Shown here: in pieces, positions 26,338-34,662 of the stretch
How the letters are laid out: the number at the start of each line of letters is the position of its first letter
Numbering within the stretch: position 1 is the first letter of the stretch
Origin: Escherichia boydii
GTDB lineage: Bacteria > Pseudomonadota > Gammaproteobacteria > Enterobacterales > Enterobacteriaceae
Direction of reading: 5' to 3'
DNA length: 64,000 nt
Assembly: GCA_041890495.1 (NCBI GenBank)
Contig: CP169086.1
Span: 744,001-808,000 of the forward strand
Made by a program: the position numbers and the translations under genes
Notes under the pieces: generated by a model
Seen by the model: only the letters and a program-made list of their open reading frames with translations
Databases searched by the model: none
Told to the model about the DNA's origin: nothing

Positions 26338-28878
26338 TTATTCCTGCTGACAAAGCTCGCTAACCGAGCGAATACCGTTAGGGCTTTCGTTTTGGTTGGC
26401 TGACTGTTGCGTAATGCTGGCGCGGCACTGTTGGTCCGTGCCGTTGCCCCATTTCACGGTAATTTGCGCGGTCTCTCCAATGCCTGCCAGATAGACGGTT
26501 CCGGTTTCATCGGCAATGCCGCTCATCACCGGGTCGCTACTGGTCGCGATGGCGCCGAACGGAACGGGGAGGCCGTTTGGTCGCTTCAGGGTAACCAGCA
26601 TCCTATAGCCTGTGTGGGCGTCAAATCTGGCCAGCACCGCCGCGTTGCGCGAGGGAATGACGGTGATGGCGGTATCGCTGCTGTCCACATTTTCCGGCAG
26701 GCTCGAGGTATCAATACGAATGTTGTTCTCCTGGTACGGAGTGAGCGATGGAATGACTGCGTTACCCTGCCAGTCGGTCTGAATACCCCGCTGGTTCAGG
26801 AAACGAACGCCGGAAGCGTCGTTGGTGTTCACGATAGCAAACTGGCTGCCTAAAGGTTGCGCCAGCGTGACGCCCTGAGGATGGGCAACAATACCGCCGC
26901 TAATGCCGTAATTAAGCTGCTGAGAGTCATCAGTGGAGGCGTAATAGCCTGCGGTCAGGTTGGCGTATTGCGAGCGGTAGCTGCCATAAACGCTGCTGAT
27001 ATTTTCCCCGTCGTGGTTGGAATGGCCCTGCTGCAACGAGTAGCTCAGACGCTCGTCGTCCAGCAGCGTGCCGTTGAGGCCGACGTTTTGCCGCGTATAG
27101 CCATTTTTAGTGTTGCTGATGTTGTAGCTACTCCAGGCGTGAGGCAGCCATCTGGCGAGAGGAATGCTTAACCCCAAAGAGACCATCCTGTCAGACTCTT
27201 CGTCGTTGGTTTCGCTGTACGTATAGGCCACGTGATAACTCGTTCCGGCAACAACGGTATTGAATCCAAACGACAGGCTGCGCTCTTTTTTAGTGGTGCC
27301 CCAATAGTCCTGCTGATAACCGTTAAGATACAGACTCGCCCCAGCAACGGTTTGGCTAATGCTGGCCTGAATGCGGTTGCGTTTATTGTAACGAAACAGC
27401 AGATCGTCTTCGTGGCCGTCACGCTTTTGGTTGGCGTCGGCAAAGCTGTAATATCCGCGGCTGGTGTATCGGTAGCTGCCGAGGCTGAAGTTGGTATCGG
27501 TCGAATCCAGCTTACCGGTATAAAGCAAACGCCATGACTGGCCGGTATGCTGGCTGTTATCGTCCAGCCGGGTGTCGGCCACGGTAACGTCAGCCGACAG
27601 TGAGCCCAGCGGCCCGAGCGCCAGACCGGCACCGGTATTGGCTGCGTTATAGTCTTTCGAGAGCGTCAGCCCTCCAAACCCGGTGAGAAGGTTGTTTAGA
27701 CCGTAAATCATGCTTGCCTGGAGGAAGTCGGGTTCCTTTTGGTCGCTCCCGCTTTCAGCACGATAACGGCCCGCTGTAATTTCGTACTTCATACGCCCGG
27801 GCCGCAGCATAACCGCGATACTGGAGTAGGGCTGGGTAAAGTGATGCTCGGTGCCGTCAGCCTCTTTCACCGTAACGTCCAGATCGCCGCTGTTGGTCGT
27901 GGAGTAGAGATCGCTGATTACGAACGCGCCCGGCGCGACATTTTGCTGATAGATGAGATAGCCGTTCTGGCGCACCGAGACTTCAGCATTTGAACCTGCT
28001 GTGCCGCGTATGACAGGGGCATAGCCGCGTTGGCTATAGGGAAGCATTTCTTCATCTGACGCAAGGTTGACGCCCCGGTACTGCAAGCTATCAAATACCT
28101 CGCCCCGCGTGTTGCTTTCCCCGAACGTGAACTGCGACTTGAGGGCGTCAACGTCATGCTGCAGGAAGGTATTGATGTTTTCCCAATGGTTTTCACTCTC
28201 TGAATTGCTCCACGTAGAATAGTTGCGCACTCGCCAGCCACCCAGGTTAGCGCCGGTGCGCAAATTCAGATACTGATTGGTGGCGCTATTGTCGCCGCTG
28301 TCCTTATTGTTTGATCCTGAAAAAGCGTAGTCACTGAACAACACGGGAACACCGTCGTCCCAGCGTGAGGGATCGATATAATCGTAATCGGTACCGCTTA
28401 ACGCGGCCTGAGGAATACTCAACGCTAACGTCATGGTTGAAAAATCAAGCCGCGCGGAGGCCTTGGGGATATAGTTGCTGATATCTTTAGGCAAAACCTT
28501 ATTGGCGGGTAACGTAAGCAAGGCGGGATACCGGTCGATAGCAATCCCCCATGCCCGCAGCATATCCGGTGTGAGCTGCGGTATCAGTGACCCTTCCGGC
28601 GAGCTGACGTAAGCGATATTGGTGGTGCTCAGGCGGCGATCGTTCACCTGCACTCGGGAAGAATAGGTGCCGGGTAGCTGAGCATTCGACTTTGAAAAGA
28701 GTGAAAGGTCGATATCCTGCTGTGCCAGCATGTCCCCTTCAAGCGATGAGGGAGAGAAACGATACTCACGGGCCAGCGTCGAGAAGCTCGCCATGAGTAA
28801 GACACCGCCAAGGCAGCGAAGAAGCGGATTCGGTCTAAAGAGCCGCCCGTATGACAAATAATTACGTCCTGTCATCAT
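26338..28878 (-). CDS. Outer-membrane fimbrial usher (classical CU system)
   Basis: An 846-residue FimD/PapC-type usher. The order is: N-terminal chaperone-binding domain (FSPSSLEGDM...IDLSLFSK), barrel, middle plug domain (APVIRGTAGSNAEVSVRQNG, then YQQNVAPGAFVISDLY) and C-terminal domains (GLPVPFGAIATS, GQ-rich end, then Cys residues in DQQCRASI and SELCQQE). The signal peptide lies in the first 36 residues (LLRCLGGVLLMASFSTLA); an internal start may be used because the N-terminus is long. Its start is nine bases from the chaperone stop. Confidence 0.9.
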   Translation of the reverse strand: MMTGRNYLSYGRLFRPNPLLRCLGGVLLMASFSTLAREYRFSPSSLEGDMLAQQDIDLSLFSKSNAQLPGTYSSRVQVNDRRLSTTNIAYVSSPEGSLIPQLTPDMLRAWGIAIDRYPALLTLPANKVLPKDISNYIPKASARLDFSTMTLALSIPQAALSGTDYDYIDPSRWDDGVPVLFSDYAFSGSNNKDSGDNSATNQYLNLRTGANLGGWRVRNYSTWSNSESENHWENINTFLQHDVDALKSQFTFGESNTRGEVFDSLQYRGVNLASDEEMLPYSQRGYAPVIRGTAGSNAEVSVRQNGYLIYQQNVAPGAFVISDLYSTTNSGDLDVTVKEADGTEHHFTQPYSSIAVMLRPGRMKYEITAGRYRAESGSDQKEPDFLQASMIYGLNNLLTGFGGLTLSKDYNAANTGAGLALGPLGSLSADVTVADTRLDDNSQHTGQSWRLLYTGKLDSTDTNFSLGSYRYTSRGYYSFADANQKRDGHEDDLLFRYNKRNRIQASISQTVAGASLYLNGYQQDYWGTTKKERSLSFGFNTVVAGTSYHVAYTYSETNDEESDRMVSLGLSIPLARWLPHAWSSYNISNTKNGYTRQNVGLNGTLLDDERLSYSLQQGHSNHDGENISSVYGSYRSQYANLTAGYYASTDDSQQLNYGISGGIVAHPQGVTLAQPLGSQFAIVNTNDASGVRFLNQRGIQTDWQGNAVIPSLTPYQENNIRIDTSSLPENVDSSDTAITVIPSRNAAVLARFDAHTGYRMLVTLKRPNGLPVPFGAIATSSDPVMSGIADETGTVYLAGIGETAQITVKWGNGTDQQCRASITQQSANQNESPNGIRSVSELCQQE

Positions 28879-28887
28879 CGCGGTCTT

Positions 28888-29580
28888 TTAATCCTGCGCA
28901 AGTGTGGAAGTGTATTTTTCTGAAGCATTGCCATAATCGGTGATGCAACGCCAGGTGACGCTCGTCCCCTGAGCATTGTCAGGGAGAGGAATGTCAACGC
29001 GGGATTGAGGTGCAGCTATGTCGGCTTTCTCCACTTTGTGCGAGCCCAGCGCAAGTGAATCAAAGACGCTGTAGAATGCCCCCGCGTTGATGACCGTGAG
29101 CTGCTGACCATGACGAGCGAAGCGCAGGTTTTTGCAGGATTCAGATGGGGTACCACTAAGTCCGACAGGGCGCCAGAACAGCTTCAGACGCGTTTTATAG
29201 ATTAACCGTAGGACGTTTTTGTCATCCCCATCCGTAGCCGTGGCAGGAACGGTTCGAACGTTCATATAGAACAATGACTCTTTATCCCCTGCTAAGGTTG
29301 TCCCGTTCCAGGTAATGCGCAGGCTTTGCTCTTTTTGCGGATCGAGTCGAAATAGCGGTGGTGTCACGATAAACGGTCCGTGCGTTTTACCATCACCCGT
29401 ATCCGTCCATGACTGTATTAACCAGGGAAGTTCTTTATCATTGTTTTGTAAGGGCAGGGCAACTTCCTTTTTCGCGGCATCGTAGATTATGCGTGTGCGA
29501 CCTATTTGAACGCCTGCTGCGTGACAAAAGGTGCTCGCAATGACAGGAATACATAATAAGACCAGGAGTGATATGCGCAT
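28888..29580 (-). CDS. Periplasmic fimbrial chaperone (classical CU system)
   Basis: A 230-residue PapD-like chaperone. The signal peptide is MRISLLVLLCIPVIASTFCHA, then the F1-strand region YDAAKKEVALPLQNNDKELPW, the G1 motif ESLFYMNVRTVPA with alternating hydrophobics, and the invariant Lys/Arg pair in LIYKTRLKLFWRP. I chose the ATG at 29580 with GAAGG upstream; an open frame runs back to 29673 but includes the large palindrome. It folds and caps pilin subunits for the usher downstream. Confidence 0.88.
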   Translation of the reverse strand: MRISLLVLLCIPVIASTFCHAAGVQIGRTRIIYDAAKKEVALPLQNNDKELPWLIQSWTDTGDGKTHGPFIVTPPLFRLDPQKEQSLRITWNGTTLAGDKESLFYMNVRTVPATATDGDDKNVLRLIYKTRLKLFWRPVGLSGTPSESCKNLRFARHGQQLTVINAGAFYSVFDSLALGSHKVEKADIAAPQSRVDIPLPDNAQGTSVTWRCITDYGNASEKYTSTLAQD

Positions 29581-29614
29581 GGTGAAACCTTCAATAAAGG
29601 ACGTTGAGGGGGAA

Positions 29615-29650
29615 TGATAATAGTCCGAATCCGGATTCGGACTATTATCA
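29615..29650. repeat. Perfect 36-bp inverted repeat between pilin and chaperone genes
   Basis: Arms 29615-29632 and 29633-29650 (18 bases each, starting tgataatagtccg) are exact reverse complements with no loop. On the fimbrial transcript this makes a very stable hairpin after the major pilin message. Inference: it limits read-through or blocks 3' decay, so that the pilin is made in excess over chaperone and usher. Confidence 0.85.
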
Positions 29651-29712
29651 GAGCATGACTCCTTAAACGTCATGACGCCTAATATATATTCTGAATGTCA
29701 GTGATGCGTCTA

Positions 29713-30288
29713 TTAACGATAAAGAATATTTACCGTCATATCAGCATCTGCAGGACCGGCGGTAACCGCAGTTGCAAATGATTTATAGCGGGCATTAAAA
29801 TCAGCTTTAATCGTATCTGAGGATTTTGTTGCCAGTTCTATATAGACCTGCCCCTCAACGCCATCCATAGTGATGAATTGATCGTCTTTACCCGACGGGC
29901 TGACGGCAACGCCGATACCGGTGGCCGCAGTTTCACCCGTGGTGGTAATTTTACTGACGTCCAGCATCGTATTGCTACCGGTCAGGGTTGTTGGGCCGTT
30001 AAAGGTCAGCTGTACAGCCGGAAGCCCATCGCTTTTCAACGGGCAGTTCGCCAGCGTAATAGAGAACGGCATAAGTGCGGTTTCTGTCCCAACGGCAGTA
30101 AACAATGAAATAGGATAGGTACCCAGTGGGATAGTACTGTCCGCGCCATTGTCACCCTGAATCGTACAGCTTGATTCGATAATTTCACCCGTGAAGTGAA
30201 TAGTACCGGCATTCATTTCTGCGGCGAAACCATTTATCGATAGCGTTGCAAGGGCTAAGCCCGCAATAATTTTCTTCTTCAAATCCAT
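29713..30288 (-). CDS. Type-1-like major fimbrial subunit
   Basis: A 191-residue pilin with signal peptide MDLKKKIIAGLALATLSINGFA. The mature part is typical of FimA-like subunits: GTIHFTGEIIESSCTIQ (first Cys), ITLANCPLKS (second Cys), and the penultimate Tyr (NILYR). It is the first gene of the operon, downstream of a 500-base control region. Its codon use and AT content are closer to a fimbrial island than to the neighbouring GC-rich genes. Confidence 0.88.
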   Translation of the reverse strand: MDLKKKIIAGLALATLSINGFAAEMNAGTIHFTGEIIESSCTIQGDNGADSTIPLGTYPISLFTAVGTETALMPFSITLANCPLKSDGLPAVQLTFNGPTTLTGSNTMLDVSKITTTGETAATGIGVAVSPSGKDDQFITMDGVEGQVYIELATKSSDTIKADFNARYKSFATAVTAGPADADMTVNILYR

Positions 30289-30790
30289 CTTAAATGTTCC
30301 TTTAAGTAAAAAATATCTGGCATACGTTTTGCTTTCTTGCGGAAAGTAAATTATGTCGCGTGGAATTATAACATTTAAATTTCTTCTGGTAAGTGAGTTT
30401 TAGGATTAATGCTATATGGATTAATTTATTATTAGATTGCCTGCGGCAATGGATAAATATAATTCAATTACTCTGAATTATTGAATTCACATACTTATAT
30501 CATCCCTGCAATATTAAGTGGTTAAAAGCGACGTCTATGTTAATTTTCATTCGGAATGTATTTAGCGTAAACGTCCTTTTAAACTGCGCTTAATTCATTT
30601 TGTAATTTGAAGCGCATCACAAAAGCTGGAATATATTTTTTCGGCTATTACGTGTTCTCTCTTCGCTCACCCAACGTGCGTAGTGTGGGCTTAAACTGGA
30701 TAAAAAGACCCGGTTATAGGGGTTTATCAGCCCATTGATCATAGGCGGTGCTGGCATGATACCCGTGACGTAATGGGCTGAGCATGCACT
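30289..30790. promoter_or_regulatory. Divergent control region: fimbrial operon 2 and flhBA
   Basis: About 500 AT-rich bases without a credible gene. Promoters for the minus-strand fimbrial operon and the plus-strand flhBAE operon must both lie here. No convincing FlhDC box or invertible (fim-switch-like) inverted repeats could be seen by eye. The AT-rich core (30350-30600) is the sort of sequence H-NS silences. Confidence 0.5.
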
Positions 30791-31939
30791 GTGGCAGAAG
30801 ATAACGACGACAAAACGGAAGCCCCCACACCCCACCGACTAGAAAAGGCGCGTGAGGAAGGGCAGATCCCCCGATCCCGAGAATTAACCTCCCTGCTGAT
30901 CCTTATCGTAGGGGTGTGCATTATCTGGTGGGGCGGGGAGTCGCTCGCCCGCAAGCTGGCGGGAATGTTGTCCACCGGCTTACGTTTTGACCACAGCATG
31001 GTCAACGATCCGAATCTGATCCTCAGCCAGATTATTCAGCTTATCAAAGGGGCCATGGTCGCGCTGTTGCCCCTGATTACCGGGGTCGTGCTGGTCGCGC
31101 TGGTCTCCCCGGTGATGCTCGGCGGTCTGGTTTTTAGTGCCAAATCGCTGCAACCGAAATTTTCCAAACTGAACCCGCTGCCGGGTATTGCGAAAATGTT
31201 CTCTGCGCAGACCGGGGCCGAGCTGCTCAAAGCCGTTCTCAAATCGGTGCTGATGGGCAGTTCCGCAGGGTTTTACCTCTGGTACCACTGGCCGGAAATG
31301 ATGCGTCTTATCAGCGAATCGCCGCTCACCGCCATGGGTAATGCGATGGATTTGGTAGGGCTATGCGCACTGCTGGTGGTGCTTGGTGTCATTCCAATGG
31401 TGGGATTTGACGTCTTTTTCCAAATCTTCAACCACCTGAAAAAGCTGCGAATGTCGCGGCAGGATATTCGTGATGAGTTCAAACAAAGCGAAGGCGACCC
31501 CCATGTTAAAGGACGGATCCGTCAGATGCAGCGAGCTGCCGCACGGCGTCGGATGATGGCCGATGTGCCGAAAGCGGATGTCATTGTCAATAACCCGACC
31601 CACTATTCGGTAGCGTTGCAGTATGACGAAAACAAAATGAGCGCACCGAAAGTGGTCGCTAAAGGTGCAGGGCTGGTCGCGCTGCGCATTCGTGAAATTG
31701 GCGCTGAAAATAACGTCCCGACGCTTGAAGCGCCGCCGCTGGCGCGAGCGCTGTATCGACATGCGGAGATTGGTCAACAAATCCCGGGTCAACTGTACGC
31801 CGCGGTGGCGGAAGTGCTGGCCTGGGTCTGGCAACTGAAACGCTGGCGTCTGGCTGGTGGACAGCGCCCTGTACAACCTACTCATCTTCCGGTGCCGGAA
31901 GCCCTGGATTTTATTAACGAGAAACCGACCCATGAGTAA
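30791..31939 (+). CDS. flhB: Flagellar type III export switch protein FlhB (hybrid gene)
   Basis: A 382-residue inner-membrane export component with four membrane segments and a cytoplasmic domain that self-cleaves at NPTH (VIVNNPTHYSV, Asn269), switching export from hook to filament substrates. The start is GTG (MAEDNDDKTEAPTPHRLEKA). The first half, through the third membrane segment, is diverged from K-12; from MGNAMDLVGLCALL to the end the protein matches K-12. Length equals the E. coli protein. It overlaps flhA by eight bases. Confidence 0.95.
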   Translation: MAEDNDDKTEAPTPHRLEKAREEGQIPRSRELTSLLILIVGVCIIWWGGESLARKLAGMLSTGLRFDHSMVNDPNLILSQIIQLIKGAMVALLPLITGVVLVALVSPVMLGGLVFSAKSLQPKFSKLNPLPGIAKMFSAQTGAELLKAVLKSVLMGSSAGFYLWYHWPEMMRLISESPLTAMGNAMDLVGLCALLVVLGVIPMVGFDVFFQIFNHLKKLRMSRQDIRDEFKQSEGDPHVKGRIRQMQRAAARRRMMADVPKADVIVNNPTHYSVALQYDENKMSAPKVVAKGAGLVALRIREIGAENNVPTLEAPPLARALYRHAEIGQQIPGQLYAAVAEVLAWVWQLKRWRLAGGQRPVQPTHLPVPEALDFINEKPTHE

Positions 31940-34010
31940 TCTGGCCGCGATGCTGCGCCTGCCCGCAAACCTGAAATCGACACAATGGCAGATCCTTGCC
32001 GGACCGATTTTGATCCTGTTGATCTTGTCGATGATGGTGCTGCCACTGCCCGCATTCATACTCGACCTGTTGTTTACCTTCAATATTGCCTTGTCGATCA
32101 TGGTGTTGCTGGTGGCGATGTTTACCCAGCGCACGCTTGAGTTTGCTGCGTTTCCGACCATTCTGTTGTTTACCACGCTGTTGCGTCTGGCACTTAACGT
32201 GGCTTCAACCCGTATCATTTTAATGGAAGGGCATACCGGCGCGGCGGCGGCAGGGAAGGTGGTCGAAGCGTTCGGTCACTTCCTCGTTGGTGGCAATTTC
32301 GCTATCGGTATCGTGGTGTTTGTCATTCTCGTGATCATCAACTTTATGGTCATTACCAAAGGTGCCGGGCGTATCGCAGAAGTGGGTGCGCGCTTTGTTC
32401 TCGATGGTATGCCGGGTAAGCAGATGGCGATTGACGCCGACCTTAACGCCGGATTGATTGGTGAAGATGAGGCGAAAAAACGCCGCTCCGAAGTGACTCA
32501 GGAAGCCGATTTTTACGGCTCAATGGACGGGGCAAGTAAGTTTGTTCGCGGCGATGCCATCGCCGGGATCCTCATCATGGTCATTAACGTTGTCGGCGGG
32601 TTGCTGGTCGGCGTGCTGCAACATGGCATGAGCATGGGACACGCGGCGGAAAGTTATACGCTATTGACCATTGGCGACGGTCTGGTGGCACAAATTCCGG
32701 CGCTGGTGATTTCTACTGCCGCGGGGGTCATCGTTACGCGTGTCAGCACCGATCAGGATGTTGGCGAGCAGATGGTGAATCAGCTTTTCAGTAACCCAAG
32801 CGTTATGTTGTTAAGCGCCGCCGTGCTCGGTTTACTCGGCCTGGTGCCTGGAATGCCGAACCTGGTATTTTTGCTGTTCACTGCCGGATTGCTCGGGCTG
32901 GCCTGGTGGATACGCGGACGCGAACAAAAAGCGCCTGCCGAACCCAAACCGGTAAAAATGGCAGAGAATAATACCGTTGTCGAAGCGACGTGGAACGATG
33001 TACAACTGGAAGATTCTCTGGGAATGGAAGTGGGTTATCGACTGATCCCGATGGTCGATTTCCAGCAGGATGGTGAGTTGTTGGGCCGTATACGCAGTAT
33101 CCGCAAGAAATTTGCCCAGGAGATGGGATTTCTGCCGCCAGTGGTGCACATTCGCGACAATATGGATCTGCAACCTGCCCGCTATCGCATTTTGATGAAA
33201 GGCGTGGAGATTGGCAGTGGTGATGCTTATCCGGGGCGCTGGCTGGCGATTAACCCTGGAATCGCTGCCGGGACGTTACCTGGTGAGGCGACCGTCGATC
33301 CGGCATTTGGCCTGAATGCTATCTGGATTGAAAGTGCGCTAAAAGAACAGGCGCAGATTCAGGGGTACACAGTGGTTGAGGCCAGCACGGTGGTAGCAAC
33401 GCATCTTAACCACCTCATTAGCCAGCATGCCGCAGAGCTGTTTGGTCGTCAGGAGGCGCAACAGCTGTTGGATCGCGTCGCCCAGGAGATGCCAAAGCTG
33501 ACGGAAGATCTCGTTCCTGGCGTCGTCACGCTCACCACACTGCATAAAGTGCTGCAAAATCTCCTCGATGAAAAAGTACCGATTCGCGATATGCGCACCA
33601 TTCTCGAAACGCTGGCGGAACATGCGCCCATCCAAAGCGATCCACATGAATTAACCGCCGTCGTGCGCGTGGCGTTGGGACGGGCGATTACCCAGCAGTG
33701 GTTTCCTGGCAAAGATGAAGTCCATGTTATTGGCCTCGATACACCGCTGGAACGTTTGTTACTACAGGCGCTGCAGGGCGGGGGAGGACTGGAGCCAGGG
33801 CTGGCGGATCGTTTACTGGCGCAAACTCAGGAAGCGCTATCCCGTCAGGAGATGCTGGGTGCGCCGCCAGTATTGTTGGTGAACCACGCGCTGCGACCAT
33901 TATTGTCTCGCTTCCTGCGCCGCAGCTTGCCGCAGTTAGTGGTCCTGTCGAATCTGGAACTGTCTGATAACCGACATATCCGCATGACGGCGACAATTGG
34001 CGGCAAATAA
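31932..34010 (+). CDS. flhA: Flagellar type III export gate protein FlhA
   Basis: A 692-residue export-gate protein: eight N-terminal membrane helices (first LAGPILILLILSMMVLPLPAF), the FHIPEP-family cytoplasmic loop with RFVLDGMPGKQMAIDADLNA, and a large C-terminal cytoplasmic ring domain that docks chaperone-substrate complexes. The ATG at 31932 overlaps the end of flhB, as in E. coli. K-12-like over its full length with scattered substitutions. It overlaps flhE by one base. Confidence 0.97.
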   Translation: MSNLAAMLRLPANLKSTQWQILAGPILILLILSMMVLPLPAFILDLLFTFNIALSIMVLLVAMFTQRTLEFAAFPTILLFTTLLRLALNVASTRIILMEGHTGAAAAGKVVEAFGHFLVGGNFAIGIVVFVILVIINFMVITKGAGRIAEVGARFVLDGMPGKQMAIDADLNAGLIGEDEAKKRRSEVTQEADFYGSMDGASKFVRGDAIAGILIMVINVVGGLLVGVLQHGMSMGHAAESYTLLTIGDGLVAQIPALVISTAAGVIVTRVSTDQDVGEQMVNQLFSNPSVMLLSAAVLGLLGLVPGMPNLVFLLFTAGLLGLAWWIRGREQKAPAEPKPVKMAENNTVVEATWNDVQLEDSLGMEVGYRLIPMVDFQQDGELLGRIRSIRKKFAQEMGFLPPVVHIRDNMDLQPARYRILMKGVEIGSGDAYPGRWLAINPGIAAGTLPGEATVDPAFGLNAIWIESALKEQAQIQGYTVVEASTVVATHLNHLISQHAAELFGRQEAQQLLDRVAQEMPKLTEDLVPGVVTLTTLHKVLQNLLDEKVPIRDMRTILETLAEHAPIQSDPHELTAVVRVALGRAITQQWFPGKDEVHVIGLDTPLERLLLQALQGGGGLEPGLADRLLAQTQEALSRQEMLGAPPVLLVNHALRPLLSRFLRRSLPQLVVLSNLELSDNRHIRMTATIGGK

Positions 34011-34402
34011 TGCGTAAATGGCTATGGATGTTGCTCTTCCCGCTGGCGGCGCAGGCTGCCGGGGGAGGCACCTGGCAGGCGAGCAGCATGGGGGGGACCC
34101 TCAGCAACCGGGGTGTTGCCATGTCGTCTAACCCGCTGTCGCCTTCTGAAGGCGTATCCGGTCAGATGGGTCTTGTGGTCTGGAATTACCGGCTGATTGG
34201 CCCAACGCCCGCAGGGCTGCGGGTGCGCCTCTGTTCTCAGACGCGCTGCACGGAAATCGACGGCGAGAATGGCACGACGCAGGCGTTCAACGGCGTACCG
34301 GCCATTGAACCTTTGCGTTTCATATGGGAAGTGCCGGGCGGGGGGCGCTTAATCCCGGCGCTGAAAGTGCAGAGTAATTCCGTCATCGTGAACTATCGCT
34401 AA
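34010..34402 (+). CDS. flhE: Flagellar protein FlhE
   Basis: A 130-residue periplasmic protein with signal peptide MRKWLWMLLFPLAAQA. FlhE prevents proton leakage through the flagellar export apparatus in E. coli/Salmonella. Two cysteines (RLCSQTRCTE) likely form a disulphide, and the C-terminal half FIWEVPGGGRLIPALKVQSN is the conserved part. The N-terminal half differs clearly from K-12, so a switch back to donor-like sequence lies at the flhA/flhE junction. Confidence 0.92.
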   Translation: MRKWLWMLLFPLAAQAAGGGTWQASSMGGTLSNRGVAMSSNPLSPSEGVSGQMGLVVWNYRLIGPTPAGLRVRLCSQTRCTEIDGENGTTQAFNGVPAIEPLRFIWEVPGGGRLIPALKVQSNSVIVNYR

Positions 34403-34417
34403 ATCCCGCCTGACCTG

Positions 34418-34442
34418 CAGCCATCAGCATTTCTGATGGCTG
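34418..34442 (+). terminator. Hairpin after flhE
   Basis: Arms cagccatcag (34418-34427) and ctgatggctg (34433-34442) pair perfectly. No T run follows, so termination here may be weak or Rho-assisted. Confidence 0.5.
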
Positions 34443-34473
34443 TCTCGCAAAATTCGACCTCTCATTTTGAACT

Positions 34474-34495
34474 AAAAGAAACGCCGTTTTATAAA
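34474..34495. promoter_or_regulatory. Candidate KdgR operator upstream of the rhi pair
   Basis: aaaagAAACgccGTTTtataaa closely resembles the enterobacterial KdgR consensus (A/T flanks around GAAAC-N3-GTTTC with one mismatch). KdgR represses pectin and rhamnogalacturonan degradation genes, including rhiTN of soft-rot bacteria. Position, about 170 bases before the transporter, and pathway both fit. Motif match is by eye. Confidence 0.5.
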
Positions 34496-34662
34496 ACGGT
34501 GACACGCGTAATGATACTCTTTGCATTTTTGCCAGCCAGACCCTATTGGTGGCAGAAATAGAAAGGTATCACCAGGACGATACTTCTACTGTAGCCGTGT
34601 AAAAACTCCCGGAACAGGTTTGCTGACAGGGAGTCTCCCAAACGTGACCAGGGGTGACGGCA

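Larger units (their letters stand above)
25000..31340. other. Diverged (donor-like) tract 4: cheZ end, fimbrial operon 2, flhB 5' half
   Basis: Includes the second chaperone-usher operon, absent from the K-12 cheZ-flhB gap, and the first half of flhB, whose protein is diverged. The right edge is inside flhB, where the protein becomes K-12-like from MGNAMDLVG onward. Confidence 0.55.

Noticed and set aside
30289..30790. Possible invertible promoter (fim-switch) upstream of fimbrial operon 2
   Set aside because: No pair of matching inverted repeats could be found by eye and no recombinase gene is near.
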